From contig OX393553.1 in NCBI GenBank assembly GCA_947650365.1, positions 39,913,949 through 39,977,948 on the forward strand: a stretch of 64,000 bases of DNA, in the 5' to 3' direction. Of this stretch, positions 1 through 14,500 are shown piece after piece (the first letter of the stretch is position 1; each line of letters begins with the position of its first letter). The translations under genes were made by a program, and so were the position numbers. Below the pieces are notes generated by a model that made no database searches, was not told the DNA's origin, and saw only the letters and a list, made by a program, of their open reading frames with translations. The DNA is from Chamaelirium japonicum. Its lineage: Eukaryota; Streptophyta; Magnoliopsida; Liliales; Melanthiaceae.

Positions 1-206
1 GAGGATGATCACCCTATCTTAGATAGGACCCCCGCAAAAAATTGGCTCATTGTAAAACTTCTAGAGGCATCAAATATGATTTTCAATTTAACGGTTAAAA
101 TGGATGGCCGATAAAGCTTCTAGCATTTGATGCCCCAACAAGTTTTAGAATGCTTTGATTTTTTGTAGACATTCTATCTAAGGTAAGGTGATCACCCTCA
201 AAAAAA
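1..206. mobile_element. Foldback/MITE-like palindrome, left end at window edge
   Basis: The first bases (GATGATCACCCTATCTTAGA) are an imperfect reverse complement of the segment ending near 206 (TAAGGTAAGGTGATCACC). The arms contain matching AT-rich text, so the whole segment could fold on itself. No coding capacity is seen. The terminal GGTGATCACC motif recurs at the ends of the palindrome at 3,728-3,898, suggesting one related family. The left boundary may lie outside the window. Confidence 0.5.
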
Positions 207-290
207 TTCAGCACATTCTAAACATTCTAGCATTACTAATTCACCATATGTCATAGGGTACTCTCTTTGACATGTCATAGGAACCCAGCC

Positions 291-293
<3 letters not shown>

Positions 294-366
<73 letters not shown>
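294..366. repeat. (TA)n microsatellite
   Basis: About 36 uninterrupted TA units directly precede the foldback element that starts at 367. Further TA tracts follow that element (919-961) and flank the next one (1,023-1,059 and 1,194-1,236). Confidence 0.95.
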
Positions 367-369
<3 letters not shown>

Positions 370-915
370 AAAGGTAAGTTTGTATGCCCATTAAAGGCTT
401 CAATGTATGCTCCTCTATTAGCACATAGAAGTTTCCAAATTTGCTAATTTTTTGTGGATGTGATATCTATGTTGAGATGATCATCTTCACAAAAAATCAG
501 CAAGTTCTGAAACCTCTAAGCATTTCAAATAATCTTATCAAATTAACGGCTGAAATAGACAGACGATACAACTTCTATCATTTTGATGCACCTAGAGGTT
601 TCGGAATTTGCTGATTTTTGGTGAGGGTGATCATATTGCTATAGATAGCATATCCACCAAAAATCAACAAATTCTGAAACATCTAGTTCCATCAAAATTT
701 TAGAAGCTTTATCAACCATCTATTTCAACTGTTAATTTGATGAGCTTATTTGAAATGCTTAGAGGTTTCAAAACTTGCTGATTTTTTGTGAGAATGATCA
801 TCTTAATATAGATATCACATCCACAAAAAATTAGCAAATTTGGAAACCTCTATGTATATTAATAGAGGAAGCATACATTGAAGCTTTCAATGCATGGGCA
901 TACAAACTTACCCTT

Positions 916-918
<3 letters not shown>
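367..918. mobile_element. Long-palindrome MITE within a (TA)n tract
   Basis: The left end reads AGGGAAAGGTAAGTTTGTAT and the right end is its near-perfect complement. Matching arms of roughly 270 bp meet near position 640, so nearly the whole 552-bp element is one inverted repeat. It has no ORF. TA repeats lie on both sides, so the target duplication is presumably TA or simply unresolvable inside the microsatellite. This is typical of non-autonomous foldback DNA elements; the superfamily is not determined. Confidence 0.75.
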
Positions 919-963
<45 letters not shown>

Positions 964-1018
964 TTAGGATCCCTCCGGCTGGCCACCTCCAATGGCTGAA
1001 TTCTCTTCACACACACAC

Positions 1019-1059
<41 letters not shown>

Positions 1060-1062
<3 letters not shown>

Positions 1063-1190
1063 GAATGCTATAATGCGGCACCACACCGCAGCAGTCTAAT
1101 GCACCCGCTGTGTGCATCGCATGCACACAGGGGTGCATCAAACGGTTATAGTGCAGTGCCGCACTTACCGCATGCCGCATTATAGCATGC

Positions 1191-1193
<3 letters not shown>
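1060..1193. mobile_element. 134-bp MITE with 21-bp terminal inverted repeats
   Basis: The ends are GGGGAATGCTATAATGCGGC and its complement with one mismatch, bounded on both sides by (TA)n. The interior contains a further palindrome around TGTGCATCGCATGCACACA. It is too short to encode protein. A TA target is consistent with Tc1/mariner-type MITEs but cannot be proven inside a TA microsatellite. Confidence 0.75.
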
Positions 1194-1258
<65 letters not shown>

Positions 1259-1259
<1 letters not shown>

Positions 1260-2183
1260 AACGAGAGGTGAGTTGTCAGCCTATTTAAAGTTATAGGCTG
1301 CCGGAACGTGAGTGTTGTTTTGTCGTTCCATGAAAGTGATGCATTGCAGTCATTCGATACAGATGTGTGAGATTCACATGGATCCCGCTGGTGAATTCTC
1401 AGTTGTTTCCGTGAGAGAGGATGCAGACACCTCTCTCTCTCTCATTCGAGGTTCGAGCATGACCACCGGACACAGAACCTGCGCTGCTGCGATCCCTTTC
1501 CCCTCCGACAAGCCACTCCGACCGCCGGTGAATCGCAGCCGGCCCCTCTAGTAGCACTCCCGACCGGTGATTCACACTCGCCCCCTCCGGTAGGCAGTCC
1601 CCCTTCCCCACCTTCAGGCCATCGTCCTCCTTCCCCTCTGTCACCGGTGAATCACACTCGCTCCCTCCGGCCGGCACCTCCAATGGCTGCCGGAGGGGGC
1701 GAGTGCGATTAACCGGTCGAGTGGCCTAACGGAGGGGAAGGGGAATCGAATCTGCATGGGGGATGGGTGCGATTCATCATCGGATTGAAGATGACCGGTC
1801 GAAGGGGGCAAGTGCAATTCACCAGTGACGGAGGGGAAGGAGGACGATGACCTGACAGAGGGGAAGGGGGACCGGATTTGCAGGGGATGGGTGCGATTCA
1901 TCGTCGGATCGGAGATGGCCGGTCGGAGGTGGCAAATGCGATCACCGGTGACGGAAGGGAAGAAGGGCGGTGGACTGACGGAGGGGAAGGAGGGCGATGG
2001 GTTGACTGAGGGGAAGGGGGGACCAAAGCTATTCCAGTTGTCTGTTGGGTAGCTGTCGGAGGCTCTCTCTGCGCGTTGGTCGTAAAGACTGTATCCCACA
2101 CAATCGAATGGCTGCCAGCTTCAAATCGGAAGGCTAGGAGCTGACAGCCTAATTTAAAATTGGATTGTTAGCCAATATCTTGT

Positions 2184-2187
<4 letters not shown>
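1259..2187. mobile_element. GC-rich foldback element related to the one at 2,651-3,579
   Basis: This segment lies between (TA)n(GA)n on the left and (CT)n(TA)n on the right. Near its ends are TGTCAGCCTATTTAAA and GACAGCCTAATTTAAA-like motifs resembling the termini of the larger element at 2,651. Its centre, near 1,685, is a GC-rich inverted repeat built from CTCCGG and CCGGAGGGG blocks. Several overlapping ORFs here are by-products of the palindromic GC repeats and resemble no known protein. Confidence 0.5.

Positions 2188-2260
<73 letters not shown>
2188..2260. repeat. Compound (CT)n(TA)n(GA)n microsatellite
   Basis: About 13 CT units pass directly into about 13 TA units and then 10 GA units, so the tract is itself self-complementary. 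It joins two adjacent foldback elements. Confidence 0.95.
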
Positions 2261-2261
<1 letters not shown>

Positions 2262-2263
2262 TT

Positions 2264-3582
<1,319 letters not shown>

Positions 3583-3663
<81 letters not shown>
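3583..3663. repeat. Compound (CT)n(TA)n microsatellite
   Basis: A CT tract to about 3,615 passes directly into a TA tract to 3,663, between two foldback elements. Confidence 0.95.
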
Positions 3664-3667
<4 letters not shown>

Positions 3668-3697
3668 CTAACGTGCGGCCACCTCCATAGTGGCCAC

Positions 3698-3927
3698 GTG
3701 TAGATCTTTTTTTTAATTTTTTTTTTTAGGGTGATCACCTACCCCTTGATGTGCCACATGTCAAAAATCAACTCATTCTAAGACCTATAGATGCTTCAAA
3801 TGAACAGTCAAAAATGCCGATCACATTTGAAGCACCTATAGGTCTTAGAATGAGTTGATTTTTGATATGTGGCACATCAAGGGGTAGGTGATCACCCTCA
3901 AAAAAAAAATTAAAAAAAATCTACACC
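3698..3927. mobile_element. Palindromic MITE with GGGTGATCACC core ends
   Basis: Inner arms 3,728-3,898 begin AGGGTGATCACCTACCCCTT and end with its reverse complement. They enclose near-perfect arms reading GTGCCACATG and CTATAGGTCTTAGAATGAG. Outside them, T-rich and A-rich tracts and GTGTAGAT/ATCTACAC extend the inverted repeat to about 3,698 and 3,927. There is no coding potential. Confidence 0.7.
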
Positions 3928-3938
3928 CGCTGCACCAT

Positions 3939-6247
<2,309 letters not shown>

Positions 6248-6512
6248 CGGTTAAGAAGAGGGTGTGGGCACCGCCACAGGAGACGGAGACGGGGAGGTCT
6301 TCCTGGAAGAATGGGCAGACGGTGGGCCTCCACCGCGACTCCAGGCCGCCCAGTCCCAACCTCCCGTAATCTCCGTTGCCCCACAGCGCCGCGAACCGCC
6401 GCGGCGCGCTCGAGAACCATCTCCGGGGATGATCGCTCGACGGCCGTAGCAAGGGAAGGGAGGCAGCCTTGGAGGCTTGCAGGAGGCCCCTTCTCCACAC
6501 CGGTGATGCCAT
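6248..6512 (-). CDS. Exon 1 of a mitochondrial-type RCC1-repeat protein (RUG3-like)
   Basis: The ATG at 6,512 opens 88 codons plus one base. Residues 1-37 are rich in Arg, Ser, Leu and Ala with no acidic run before Asp27, fitting a mitochondrial presequence. Residues 40-88 (RFAALWGNGDYGRLGLG, then SCGGAHTLFLT) are the first blade of an RCC1 beta-propeller and closely resemble the N-terminus of Arabidopsis RUG3, which is needed for splicing of mitochondrial nad2 transcripts. The exon ends with ACC-G before GTAC, a GT donor in phase 1. The remaining blades are not in the window, so the gene either continues to the left or is a broken copy. Upstream ATGs in the same frame were not used because they precede the conserved region and lie in the likely 5' UTR. 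Confidence 0.7.
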
Positions 6513-6699
6513 GGAGGAGAGGGAACTCGCGCGTTGGAAGAGAGGAGGGGACGAAAGGACGGAGCATTTCGATGGTCGCAATATTGGCACCCAACATTTT
6601 AATAAGGGCACCCAAAAACACCACTTAGTCCAACCAGTTAATGTCCAGATAGCAATAAGTCCCTCTGTGTTTTGGGAAAAACTCATCACCCATTGGTTA

Positions 6700-6735
6700 T
6701 TACCCATTAACCAATGGGGACTCATATATATAATC
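6700..6735 (-). promoter_or_regulatory. Candidate core promoter of the RCC1-family gene
   Basis: On the minus strand a TATATATA run (about 6,724-6,733) lies about 210 bases before the ATG. Two CCAAT-type motifs (ATTGGTTA and its inverted copy) lie between it and the gene. It is a motif match only; the start of transcription is unknown. Confidence 0.35.
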
Positions 6736-6750
6736 CCTGTTTACAGATAA

Positions 6751-7166
6751 GGGCTTTTTTTCAAAATATTATTAAAAATTAAAATATTTAACGAAACAGC
6801 GGCTAACCAAAACTATTTACCAACCTAGCGCTCTGACAGCCACGTGGCATGTCAACGCCGTAAAGCGAACGCAAGCTTTTTTTTTTTTCTGTATCGAGGC
6901 TTCAGTTAAAATCCAGAGAGAAAACGGTTAAGCATGAAAATTTTATAATAGAGGCTTCAGTTAAAATCGGTATCCAGATTACCGGTTTTAAACCCGGTAA
7001 TCCAAATACCGGTTCTATTTGAAACAAAAAAATAAAAATAAAAAACGATCGCTTTACAACTCTGACATGCCACGTGGCTGTCAGAGCGCTAGGTTGGTAA
7101 ATAGTTTTGATCGGCCGTTGTTTCGATAAAAATTTTACTTTTTAATAATATTTTGGAAAAAAGCCC
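6751..7166. mobile_element. Mutator-type MITE with 9-bp target duplication
   Basis: The 416-bp element begins GGGCTTTTTTTCAAAATATT and ends with the approximate complement (AATATTTTGGAAAAAAGCCC). An inner pair of blocks (AGCGCTCTGACAGCCACGTGG and its complement) extends the inverted repeat. The flanks are identical nine-base sequences, TACAGATAA at 6,742-6,750 and 7,167-7,175, the duplication length made by Mutator-like transposases. No ORF is present. It sits about 240 bp upstream of the RCC1-family ATG. Confidence 0.85.
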
Positions 7167-7229
7167 TACAGATAAAGTATAACAAGGGATAGAGTTGAGC
7201 AGTTGGGCAGGATATAGCTCTCTACCAAG

Positions 7230-7890
7230 GAACTCTATCCGATGGGTTGGGAATCCATATCTTGTATCGACTGTTTCACACCACTCCCCCTTGGATGACC
7301 ACCATTATAAAGAGTTGCCTCATTAAAACCTTTAATAGAAAAATCCAGTGGAAAAAATCATATCAAAGGAATAAAGAGTACAAACTTAGTTCTTCAAGAA
7401 CTCCTAGGGGGGTCAAAATACCCGTAGCTTCGGCAGCTCACAGTTCACTGTAACATTCCTCTCCATGTAGATATCTAAATATTTATTTTATTTCATTCCA
7501 ATGCCTAAGAGCTGGTTCTGAACTATATCTAGCTAGTAGATTAATAGAAAAATATATATATGGCTAGTACATTGAGCTAAATACAATAAAGCACCAATAG
7601 CACTTAAATAAGGCTTTTCAGAACTAAGAACATTTTCGTATTTCTCTTTAGATCTAAATTGATCTTTATGAACATCAAGAGGTCTAACTATCATAGGAGT
7701 GCTTAGTGGGTGACATTTATCCATATTAAATTTCTTTAACATATTTTCAATATATAAAGATTGATGTACTAAAATCCCACTAGAGCTACGCTCGATTTGC
7801 AAGCCGAGACAAAACTTGGTATCACCAAGTTCTTTCATTTTAAACTCCATTTTTAAATAATCAGAAGTTTTCTTGAGCACTTCAGGAGTT
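7230..7890 (-). pseudogene. pol: Ty1/copia reverse transcriptase C-terminal fragment
   Basis: The minus-strand ORF 7,880-7,533 has the copia RT tail: a MKELGD motif, CLGLQIER, a QSLYIENMLKKF segment and SAIGALLYLAQCT. The catalytic YVDD block and everything N-terminal are missing. Beyond a stop near 7,533, other frames still match the RHWNEIK and RYLHG region of copia RNase H, so at least one frameshift has occurred. Positions 7,230-7,460 hold the typical copia 3' sequence with CACTCCCCCTTGGATGACC. It is a dead 3' remnant of a minus-strand element. Confidence 0.75.
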
Positions 7891-7895
7891 CCTAT

Positions 7896-8545
7896 GGGTG
7901 CAAAATCTGGCTAACGCCTAACAGTGGGACCCACAATCCTACCTAGGGCCCATGAAGATGACAGTGGGACCCACAGTCCTACTTGGGGTCCACGGAGACG
8001 ACTGTGGGACCCACAGCCTGCTTGGGGCCCACGCACACTGTTTGGGGTCTGGTGAATCCCCTTCCAAGCATTTACCAAAACTCCGAATATACCTAGGAAT
8101 ATTCTCGTAATATTCTCCACAAACCAAACCATTATAAATAGATAACCATGTAAATATTCCAGATCCAAAATTCCAGACCACATTTTCACTTTTTGTTTTC
8201 TAGAGCTCTCTGAGCCTTCTGGTTTTTCAGACTCCTTCTTCACCCTCTGTTCACCTATGTAAGCACTTCTCGGCCTGTCGAGAGTAGCTACTTATTCATA
8301 GATAGTTTATTCAAATGTTGTGTCTTATCGCACGGAGACGTAGGCTTGTGCCGAATCTCGTCTCCACATCCTGTGTCAACTCTCTCTTTCTCTCTCCCAT
8401 TCTATCTCTCAACTCTACAATGTTAACGTGACAGCTCAGTACTTGACAGCTCAGCGCTCTACAGCGCACCACATCCCTGAAGCTCTACCCTTCTATCGAT
8501 TGTTGGAGGGGGACCGTAAGACGGCCGTAATCCCCCCCCCCCCAG
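7896..8545 (+). mobile_element. Probable degenerate 5' LTR of an old gypsy element
   Basis: The segment ends in a C-rich run followed by AGTTTGGCACCATATATGGG, which resembles the LTR/primer-binding junction of plant gypsy elements (TTTGGCGCC-type). The left boundary is not clear. Its TATGGGTGCAAAA start and CTCGGCCTGTCGAGAG segment have counterparts, on the other strand, at 34,500-35,060, indicating a dispersed family. Confidence 0.45.
7921..8037. repeat. Three ~50-bp tandem units
   Basis: The phrase GTGGGACCCACA followed by a C/T-rich stretch and GGGCCCA or GGGTCCA recurs three times at a spacing of about 50 bp, inside the probable LTR of the old gypsy remnant. Confidence 0.75.
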
Positions 8546-8708
8546 TTTGGCACCATATATGGGATCTTATCCTATAAAGTAGCAATCTTCATGCTTTCTA
8601 GCTCCTTCAGTCAAGCAATAACCACTGATCGCCTGAGCAATCCGTCTGTCTCTATTGCTATAACTAATGGTGAAGACACGACCCATGGACTAGCCGGAGT
8701 GAAGTAAC

Positions 8709-9194
8709 ATGCATCCAGACGATCTGCATCCAACGACTCGCTCAATGAGTCATCGGTTTGTAATGAGCCAACGCCCTAAGCAACAACTCGCAGTTGATTA
8801 TAGGAGTTACCCGTCAATTGAACGTGCCGCTAAGGCTCAACCTCGGCAGGCTCCTCAACTTGTTGACCCCGACTCCTCAATATTCGGGGAAAGCAGACAT
8901 TTCACCTGTCATCGACCCTCGGGTAACATATCAGATCAAAGCAGAGGACTTCCAACTCCTCACTCTCATGAAGCATAACGCTGCTCTCATGGTTGAGAGA
9001 GACTCCCTCTGACAAATCGCTATCAAAGAAGGAGTTGACCTCCCATGGTCAGCCACTGGTATTAGTGACAAAGCAGACGTCCGTCGGCTGCTTGACCCGT
9101 CCCCCACTCCTTCCAGACGATCCATCATCGACACCTCCTGACGGTCCCTCGAACCCTCTTCGAGGAGACCCTCGCCTCGCCTTCCTAGATATAC
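8709..9194 (+). pseudogene. gag: Gypsy gag N-terminal remnant (left part)
   Basis: Two overlapping frames here (ATG 8,709, and the frame read from 8,794) lie after the probable PBS and before the Cassandra insertion. The composition (Pro/Ser-rich, DLPWSATG, DPSPTPSRRS) suits the variable N-terminus of gypsy Gag, but there is no diagnostic motif. In-frame stops occur at about 9,010 and 9,139. The reading probably resumes at 21,810, beyond the nested insertions, where a clear Gag core follows. Confidence 0.4.
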
Positions 9195-9459
9195 TGTAAC
9201 ATCCACCCCAAACGCAGAAGATATTGTCTGCTTTGCCCGTGCCTGCACTAGAACTTTCCAGGGGGTAACCCATCCTGGTACTACTCTCGCTCGAGCATAC
9301 TTAACTACAGAGTTCTTATGAAATACGTAGCGGCGCACGGTTTTAAAACGCATCATCTATATTTGGGAGGAAAAATTATATAAGTAGCTCAGGATCTCCT
9401 TCTCTCTAGACGATATGGAACTAACTCAGTGACCTTGGATGCCTCATCCATTTTGGCAT
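9195..9459 (-). repeat. Cassandra LTR copy A, larger part
   Basis: It starts TGTAACATCCACCCCAAACG and runs to the Tat insertion point after TTTTGGCAT. The remaining 48 bp of this LTR lie at 21,350-21,397 beyond the Tat element. In total 313 bp, against 328 bp for copy B; the difference is mainly an extra CTCACCTCAC block in copy B. Confidence 0.85.
9242..9320 (-). promoter_or_regulatory. 5S rRNA-like segment with Pol III internal promoter (Cassandra LTR A)
   Basis: On the minus strand this reads AAGAACTC, then GTAGTTAAGTATGCTCGAGC, then GAGAGTAGTACCAGGATGGG and TTACC. These match the box A, intermediate element and box C of plant 5S rRNA in order and spacing, with scattered substitutions. 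In Cassandra this segment is conserved and thought to direct RNA polymerase III. Confidence 0.85.
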
Positions 9460-10176
9460 TGTGGGCATCGAAATTAGCCCACGGGTCGAACCCGACTTGC
9501 ACACGTAAAACAGGCCCGCACTCAACGGCCTCCGGGTCGAACCCGACCCGCATGCGAAACTGGGCCCACGCACAACGGCCCGCATGCGAAACCTGGCCCA
9601 TACACAACGGCCCGCATGCGAAACCTGGCCCGCACACAACGGCCCGCATGCGAACTCGGCCAGCGTGCAGACCCAATTCGCGCATCGCGGCCCAACTCAA
9701 AGCAAACGGGTCCACCCGACCCGCAGCTCGAGCACAAAAAGGGGGGCCCACCGGCCCCCCCTCTAGAAAACCGTGCCCCCCTCCCCATGGGGAGGTGGGG
9801 CCGGCCATAAAGAAAAAGAAAACAAAAAGGAAAAAGAAAAAGAAAAGAAAAAGAAAAGAAAGGAAAAAGAAATCAAAACCGCCTCGATGCGGGGGGAGGT
9901 GGCGTGGACGTCTACGTAGCCGTAGATCCGCGACGATCCCTCGATCCAACGGACAAGATGACGTTGTGTCGCCATCCGATCCAAAAGTGCAACAAAAATA
10001 ACAACTCGATCTTTGAAGATCGAGTCACATCTAGCCCGTAACCACCCCAACTAAAAAGGAGGGGATCGGGTTTGTTCCCCCAAATAAGGGAACAATATCT
10101 TGATGGTTATGGGGGGAGATATTGGAGGAAACAAAAAAGATTTCAGCCATATCTCCCCCAACCACCCCCCTTTGCC

Positions 10177-10184
10177 TATAAATA
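10177..10184 (+). promoter_or_regulatory. LTR TATA box
   Basis: TATAAATA within TTTGCCTATAAATAGAAGGG is the best core promoter in the LTR. The related LTR at 48,433-50,481 has the same box at the matching place on the minus strand (49,824-49,831). The downstream LTR copy is at 20,046-20,053. Confidence 0.65.
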
Positions 10185-10559
10185 GAAGGGGTGGGGGAAG
10201 GCACAAAGGGTCCGAAAGCCGAAGACGAAAGAGCTTCGCAAGAGAAGCTCCAACGCTCGAAGACCGAAGGCTTCACGAGGCACGGCAAGCATATCCTACG
10301 GGAGTCCTTGGCCCTTCAAGTCCTCATCAACGTGAAGACCTTGCACTCGGAGATCAAAGCTTCGACTCCTCGCACGAAGAAGAAAGCGTGGAGAAGAAGA
10401 CCCGGAGCCGTCATCACCCGATTGCTCCAACGATCTTCATCAGCTCCGAAGACGCCATAAGCAAAGGCCGGAGAAGAAGATCGAAGCCGACAACACTCGT
10501 CGTCTTCAATCAAGGCATCGACTCCTCGCACGAAGAAGAAAGCCGGGAGAAGAAGGCCT

Positions 10560-10800
10560 GAAGCCGGTGCTACCCCTGCCGCCTTCGTCAACCAAAAGCC
10601 GACGCTACAACCGTCGTGCTAAAGCCGGTGCCACACCCGCCGTCTTCATCAACAAAAGCCGACGCTACAACCGTCGCACGAAGATCGGTGCTACACCCGC
10701 CGTCTTCATCAACGAAAGTCGACGCCACAACCGTCGCACAAGCATCGGTGCTACCCCCGCCGAAAAGCCAAAACCGACGCCACAACCGTCGAGGAAGCCG
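10560..10800. repeat. ~63-bp tandem repeats inside the LTR
   Basis: Nearly four units share CGGTGCTACACCCGCCGTC, TTCATCAAC, AAAAGCCGACGCTACAACC and GTCGCACGA. The block recurs identically in the 3' LTR at 20,429-20,669. Confidence 0.85.
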
Positions 10801-11476
10801 GAAGAGTAAAGAAGCCTTGAAGAGGTAACGCCAGTCGTTCGAGAAGAAGATCGAGTCGAAGCGAAAGTCAAAGCCGACGCAAGAAGCCAAAGCAAACGCA
10901 CCGGTAAAGCCCGCGCTAAAGCAACGCACGTGCCAAAGCCAAGCAACTACGACGGTTACAAGCAAAGCACCGCACGTTCTAGCCGATACGACGCGAAGTC
11001 CGGAAGAACTAAAGCATCGCAAGTCTCTACCCGTCTACGTTCAAGCGCAAGCGCCAAAGCAAAGCAAAAGCCAGAGCCACGCCAAAGCTACGCCAAAGCC
11101 GAAAGCTAAAGCCAAAGCTGACGCCAAAAACACGATCGACGCCGCGAACCGACGATCAAGGACGCCGAGGTCGAGCAAGGATCGAGGAAGACACGAAGAC
11201 CGAGGAACGAAGCCCAAAGCCTCCCTAGCCGAGAAAGCGCGAAGCACGGACGGGACAAAATCAACGGCGGAAACTCCTTAGCCTCTCAAAAACCCTCACC
11301 CTGTAAAGACCTCTGTCCTGGGCAACCCCTTCAGAGCTCTCGCACGAATACCACGTGGAGACGCGGATCAAAGGGACCCTCCAGAGGATCTCTCCCACAA
11401 TCTCCTGATCAAAGAAAATTTGTAATCTCGTGTGATCCGCAATAAAGACGACCCGAATCTTTTTCCGCGACCACAG

Positions 11477-11505
11477 ATTTCTGGCACGCCCGGTGGGACC
11501 TCCTC
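11477..11505 (+). promoter_or_regulatory. Probable primer-binding site region
   Basis: ATTTCTGGCACGCCCGGTGG immediately follows the LTR end and has the TGGC-type start usual for gypsy primer sites. I do not assign the tRNA. Confidence 0.5.
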
Positions 11506-11547
11506 TCCTTTCATCTGTACGTTTGAAGGAGTTGCTTCAAGTTCGCC

Positions 11548-14500
11548 ATGGCTGGAACGAATGACGATACATTTGCTCCAACAAGCCTCTCACCTATCGC
11601 TGAGTCTCCACTACTCCAACAAGGCGATCCAGAAAACCCGGTGGATGACATTCCCCCGGTAGTACGCGTTTACACTCGGCGTACTCAAACTCTTGCGGAC
11701 TTCTTCACGCCAGAAACTGCTGCTGAAGGTGCTCGCCAAATCACCAATGAGGCCTTGGTGCATGAAGAAACAAGCCTCAATCCTGGAACATCTGTCCAGA
11801 AATTTGGGGAGGACCAGCCCCAACCCCGAACCCGTTCGGGTTCTCCAGCGGACTTTGCACCTCCCTTGCCGGGGGCAAACATCCGTCATCAAGCAGAAGC
11901 AAGTCAGCGTAACTACGTCTCCGACGACGATGGCGAGGGTGCAGGAGTACAACATCGAGATGTCCTGCGGCATCATCCTCCTTCCGCTCTCCAGCTCCAA
12001 GTCATGCAAATGGGTGAACACATGGCTCAGCTCACCCGACTAATGGAAGAGAAAGATCGTCACATCAACACCTTGCTTCAGAGGCTGAGTACCAGGGATG
12101 TCGCAACATTCGGTCAACCTCCTGCTTCTCCAGTAGCTGCTCCAGCCCCGTCTCCAACTCCCACTCTTGCAGAAGTTGGCCCGGCAACACTAGCAACTGC
12201 TCCTGCACTTTCCTCGGCTCCCGTGCCGGTCTCGGTGGCCGTGCAACCTTCAGTGGCAGCAACGATGAATGCCCAGCAAATACAAGCCCTAGTGGCTGAC
12301 ATGATGCGTTCTCACGGCAGCAGCCTACCTCCGATTACGGCGGCATATTCAAAGCCTTACACCACAAGGATCCAACAGCTGCGCTTCCCTACCGGGTTCC
12401 AGCCACCAAAGTTCCAGCACTTCGACGGGAAGGGAAATCCAAGGCAACACATTGCCCACTTCGTCGAAACTTGCAACAACGCCGGCACATACGGCGACGC
12501 GATGGTGAAGCAGTTCGTTCGCACCCTCAAAGGTAATGCTTTTGACTGGTATGTTGATCTCTCTCCAGGATCCATTGACAGCTGGGATCAAATGGAGAGG
12601 GAGTTCCTCAACCGCTTCTACAGCACTCGGCGCATCGTCAGCATGACCGAGCTTACAGCCACTAAGCAAAGGAAGGATGAGCCGGTGATCGACTACATCG
12701 ATCGCTGGAGAAACCTTGCGCTAAACTCGCGAGATCGCTTGTCTGAAGACTCGGCTATCGAGTTGTGCACCCAAGGCATGCACTGGGGCTTGCTCTACAT
12801 CCTCAAAGGGATCAAGCCTCGGTCCTTCGAAGAACTGGCGACTCGGGCTCACGACATGGAGCTCAGCTTAGCAAATCGTGGGGACTCAAAGGCCATAGCC
12901 TTCCAGAAGGTGGAAGAGGAGGACGAACCGGCAGCATCAAAGCAAGTCAATGTCACCGACCTCGCTTCGACTTCCAAACCACTCAAGATCGGTGGCAAGC
13001 TGGACAAAGGCAAAGGAGCCGCCATACCACCTCCTCAGCTTCAACGGCCACCAAGGATGACTCTCGAGGAGCTTGAAGCTAAGGAATATCCCTTCCCAGA
13101 CTCGGAAGTTTCCTCCATGTTCTATCAGTTGATGCAAGAAAAGATGATCGAGCTTCCGCCACCAAAAAGGCCGGAACAAGCACATCGAGTCAACGATCCG
13201 CTCTTTTGCAAGTACCACCGGATGGTCAGCCATCCCATCGAGAAGTGCTTTGTCTTCAAGGATAAGATCATGGCACTCGCCAAGCAAGGGATGATCGAGA
13301 TCGACTCTGGTGATATCGTCGAGTCAAATATGACGTCAATCACCTTCGATTCCTTCCCGCCAGCACTGACTGCTCCACAACGCATTTCAGCAAGGCTGCG
13401 CATCGTCTGTCAAAGATCGATGGCGAAACCAGCTCCAAGAAGAAGACGACGGTATGCTCCTACAGTGCCCTGGGCCAAATCCTCACTGCCTTGGGGGCAA
13501 CCGCCTCTCGTGCAAACACTCCCTCTTCCAAGCAAAGCTACATCCCAGCGTGTGCTCAAAGCAAGAGACAAGCAAAGAGACCCTGAAGTCAGCCTGCTAG
13601 GCCAGCCATCAGGTAAGTTCGACTTCTACGTCTTTTACTCCAAGCCTCCTTCGATCCCAATGAAAGAAATCAAGCCAATCGGCTGGGGATCAGAAGATGA
13701 GTCGGTAGAGCCTCCAAAAGAGCAAGTCCTTCCGATCAAAGAAGAGTCGTCGGTCACGGCACCAATTCTTCACCCTGGCGAGGAAGATCTTCTTGATAAA
13801 AACGCATGGGCTATGACGCCTCGAAGGAGAAGGCCACGACAGTCAAGCTACAGGATAGCATGTCTGGCCAACCACGAGCAAGATCAGACGACAAGAAAAC
13901 TCCCCGAAAGAAAGATCTTCAAGAAAAAGAGTGAAGCTCCAGAAAGAAAGACGTCCAAAGTACCTCCAGCAAGTCCGAAAAATCTTCTCCAGCAAACTTG
14001 CCCAGAGCTGGCAACACTCCAGGAGTTTTTCCCCAGCCGCTTCCTTGAAGTTGATCAAAACCTCAAGGTCTCCGGTTGCATGAGGGAAGTTCACCAAGTG
14101 CTCAATGAAGAAAGTGGCACCAACATCGAAAGCATGGGGAGAACCATCGTCGCCAACGGCAAGCACTGCAACGAGGCTGAATCACACCTTGCTGACGTCG
14201 AGTTCCACCAGGTCAAAGACCCCATTGCAGAAGTTTCTCCAGTAAAAGCTCCGCGAGCCCAGAAAGTCAAAGCAGCTGCGAGAGACAAAACCTCTCCACT
14301 TGCAAAACTAGCGACATTCTCCAGCCAGACGGTGCACAAAGTCAAAGGAGCACCAGCATCAAGACGAAAAATCCATATCAACTCCAAATCAAGCTCAACG
14401 CCACACGTTCCGTTGCCTACTCAAGCTGCGACAGTCCTGTCGCTCGCACCTCAATGGCTTCGCAAGCCAAGACGATCGCCTTCCACTCCAGCAAAGGAAC

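Larger units (their letters stand above)
9460..11475 (+). repeat. 5' LTR of the non-autonomous Tat element
   Basis: It begins TGTGGGCATCGAAATTAGCC and ends TTTTTCCGCGACCACA. Features: repeated GCCCGCATGCGAAACC phrases near the start; a purine-rich AAAGAAAAAG tract (9,810-9,870); a TATAAATA box (10,177-10,184); and 63-bp tandem units at 10,560-10,800. Short ORFs on both strands are the same in both LTR copies and show no known domain. Confidence 0.95.

Noticed and set aside
9242-9320. A functional 5S rRNA gene
   Set aside because: Only the internal-promoter side matches, with substitutions, and it lies inside a TRIM LTR; there is no full-length 120-base gene.
9196-9459. Solo LTR of an unknown gypsy element
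   Set aside because: The 5S-like segment, the matching second LTR 84 bp away once the Tat element is removed, and the methionyl-tRNA site identify it as Cassandra instead.
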